This document shows, piece after piece, positions 5,610 to 5,866 of a DNA stretch of 5,866 bases. The stretch's first letter is position 1, and each line of letters starts with the position of its first letter. A program made the position numbers and the translations under genes. The DNA comes from Pseudomonadota bacterium (lineage in GTDB: Bacteria > Desulfobacterota > Desulfobacteria > Desulfobacterales > ETH-SRB1), in NCBI GenBank assembly GCA_018897415.1, contig JAHIKR010000172.1, forward strand, positions 1 to 5,866, given 5' to 3'. Under the pieces are notes generated by a model. That model was given only the letters and a program-made list of their open reading frames with translations. It searched no databases and was not told the DNA's origin.

Positions 5610-5755
5610 AAATTCGAATACCCGCCTGCCATGCAACATGATCATGGACAGAATAATAATCTGGGCATAGTGTATACTTTTCGTGACCGCGATGAATCCC
5701 AGCACAGGCATTGCGGGCAGGTCGAAATCCGAAACTCGAAACAAATTCGAATACC
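5610..5755. mobile_element. Possible miniature element between 13-bp direct repeats
   Basis: AAATTCGAATACC occurs at 5610-5622 and again at 5743-5755. The 120-bp stretch between them begins with CGCCTGCCATGC and contains GCATTGCGGGCAGG (5708-5721) near its other end. The ends are imperfect inverted repeats of each other (CCTGCC and ATGC shared, with a 4-base insertion). A perfect palindrome, CATGATCATG, lies at 5637-5646. The layout is that of a small non-autonomous insertion with a target duplication, but 13 bp is long for most families. Recombination between scattered repeats is an alternative. It encodes nothing credible. Confidence 0.35.
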
Positions 5756-5839
5756 AAATTAAAAAATGACCAAAACTAAGTAATTGGAAACCGGTGGTTT
5801 TTGTCATTGGAGCATTTGTGCTTTTGTCATTGTTTCGAC
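5721..5839. repeat. Long imperfect hairpin repeat
   Basis: Outer arms GTCGAAA (5721-5727) and TTTCGAC (5833-5839), or CGAAACAA (5737-5744) and TTGTTTCG (5830-5837), enclose an inner pair ATGACCAAAAC (5766-5776) and GTTTTTGTCAT (5797-5807) with one mismatch. TTTTGTCATTG is repeated directly at 5799-5809 and 5822-5832. The whole is an approximately 120-bp foldable, non-coding unit of a type I associate with intergenic repeats in Desulfobacterota genomes, from memory only. It overlaps the direct-repeat element at its left side. Confidence 0.55.
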
Positions 5840-5866
5840 CAATCTTATAAAATGGGCGTGCTTCGC

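Noticed and set aside
5418..5807. Two minus-strand open frames overlapping the end of larB
   Set aside because: Half of each is antisense to larB and the rest is repeat DNA; the two overlap each other in different frames and neither shows a recognisable family.
5854..5866. Start of a gene at the right edge (ATG 5854)
   Set aside because: Only four further codons are visible, there is no ribosome binding site, and the bases look like the end of the neighbouring repeat.

Overview
The window carries four protein genes. Three lie on the minus strand in the order CheD-HDOD fusion (4265 to 2937), CheR (2933 to 2052) and a membrane sensor protein that runs off the left edge (1967 to <1). One, larB, lies on the plus strand (4826 to 5581). 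The intergenic DNA is crowded with short repeats and palindromes. The AT-leaning composition, the sensor architecture (Cache-like/HAMP/GAF/long Q-E coiled coil), the fused CheD-HDOD protein and the style of intergenic repeats all suggest an anaerobic member of Desulfobacterota (former Deltaproteobacteria) or a relative. This is an inference from style; no marker gene is present.

Minus-strand block, 1-4265: cheD-HDOD and cheR are separated by 3 bp and are almost certainly co-transcribed. The sensor gene starts 84 bp beyond the cheR stop with its own good ribosome binding site, so it is probably the third gene of the same operon. CheR methylates glutamates of chemoreceptors, and CheD deamidates receptor glutamines to glutamates. 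Here they sit beside a transmembrane sensor that, as far as it is visible, has no methyl-accepting signalling domain. It ends instead in a coiled coil of near-identical heptads carrying Glu-Glu pairs. A testable idea is that this module adapts a histidine-kinase-type sensor rather than a classical chemoreceptor.

Intergenic region 4266-4825 (560 bp) separates the chemotaxis-like block from the divergently oriented larB. It holds ACTCGACC repeats, a GC-rich palindrome, three copies of TGGCCGAT, a short tandem repeat, a GC-rich hairpin and a perfect 29-bp inverted-repeat pair of the REP type just before larB. No gene is credible there.

Plus strand, 4826-5581: larB encodes a full-length enzyme for the first step of nickel-pincer cofactor synthesis (for lactate racemase and LarA relatives). 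Its partners larC and larE are not in the window. The remaining 285 bp (5582-5866) contain a small hairpin, a possible miniature element between 13-bp direct repeats, and an imperfect long hairpin repeat.
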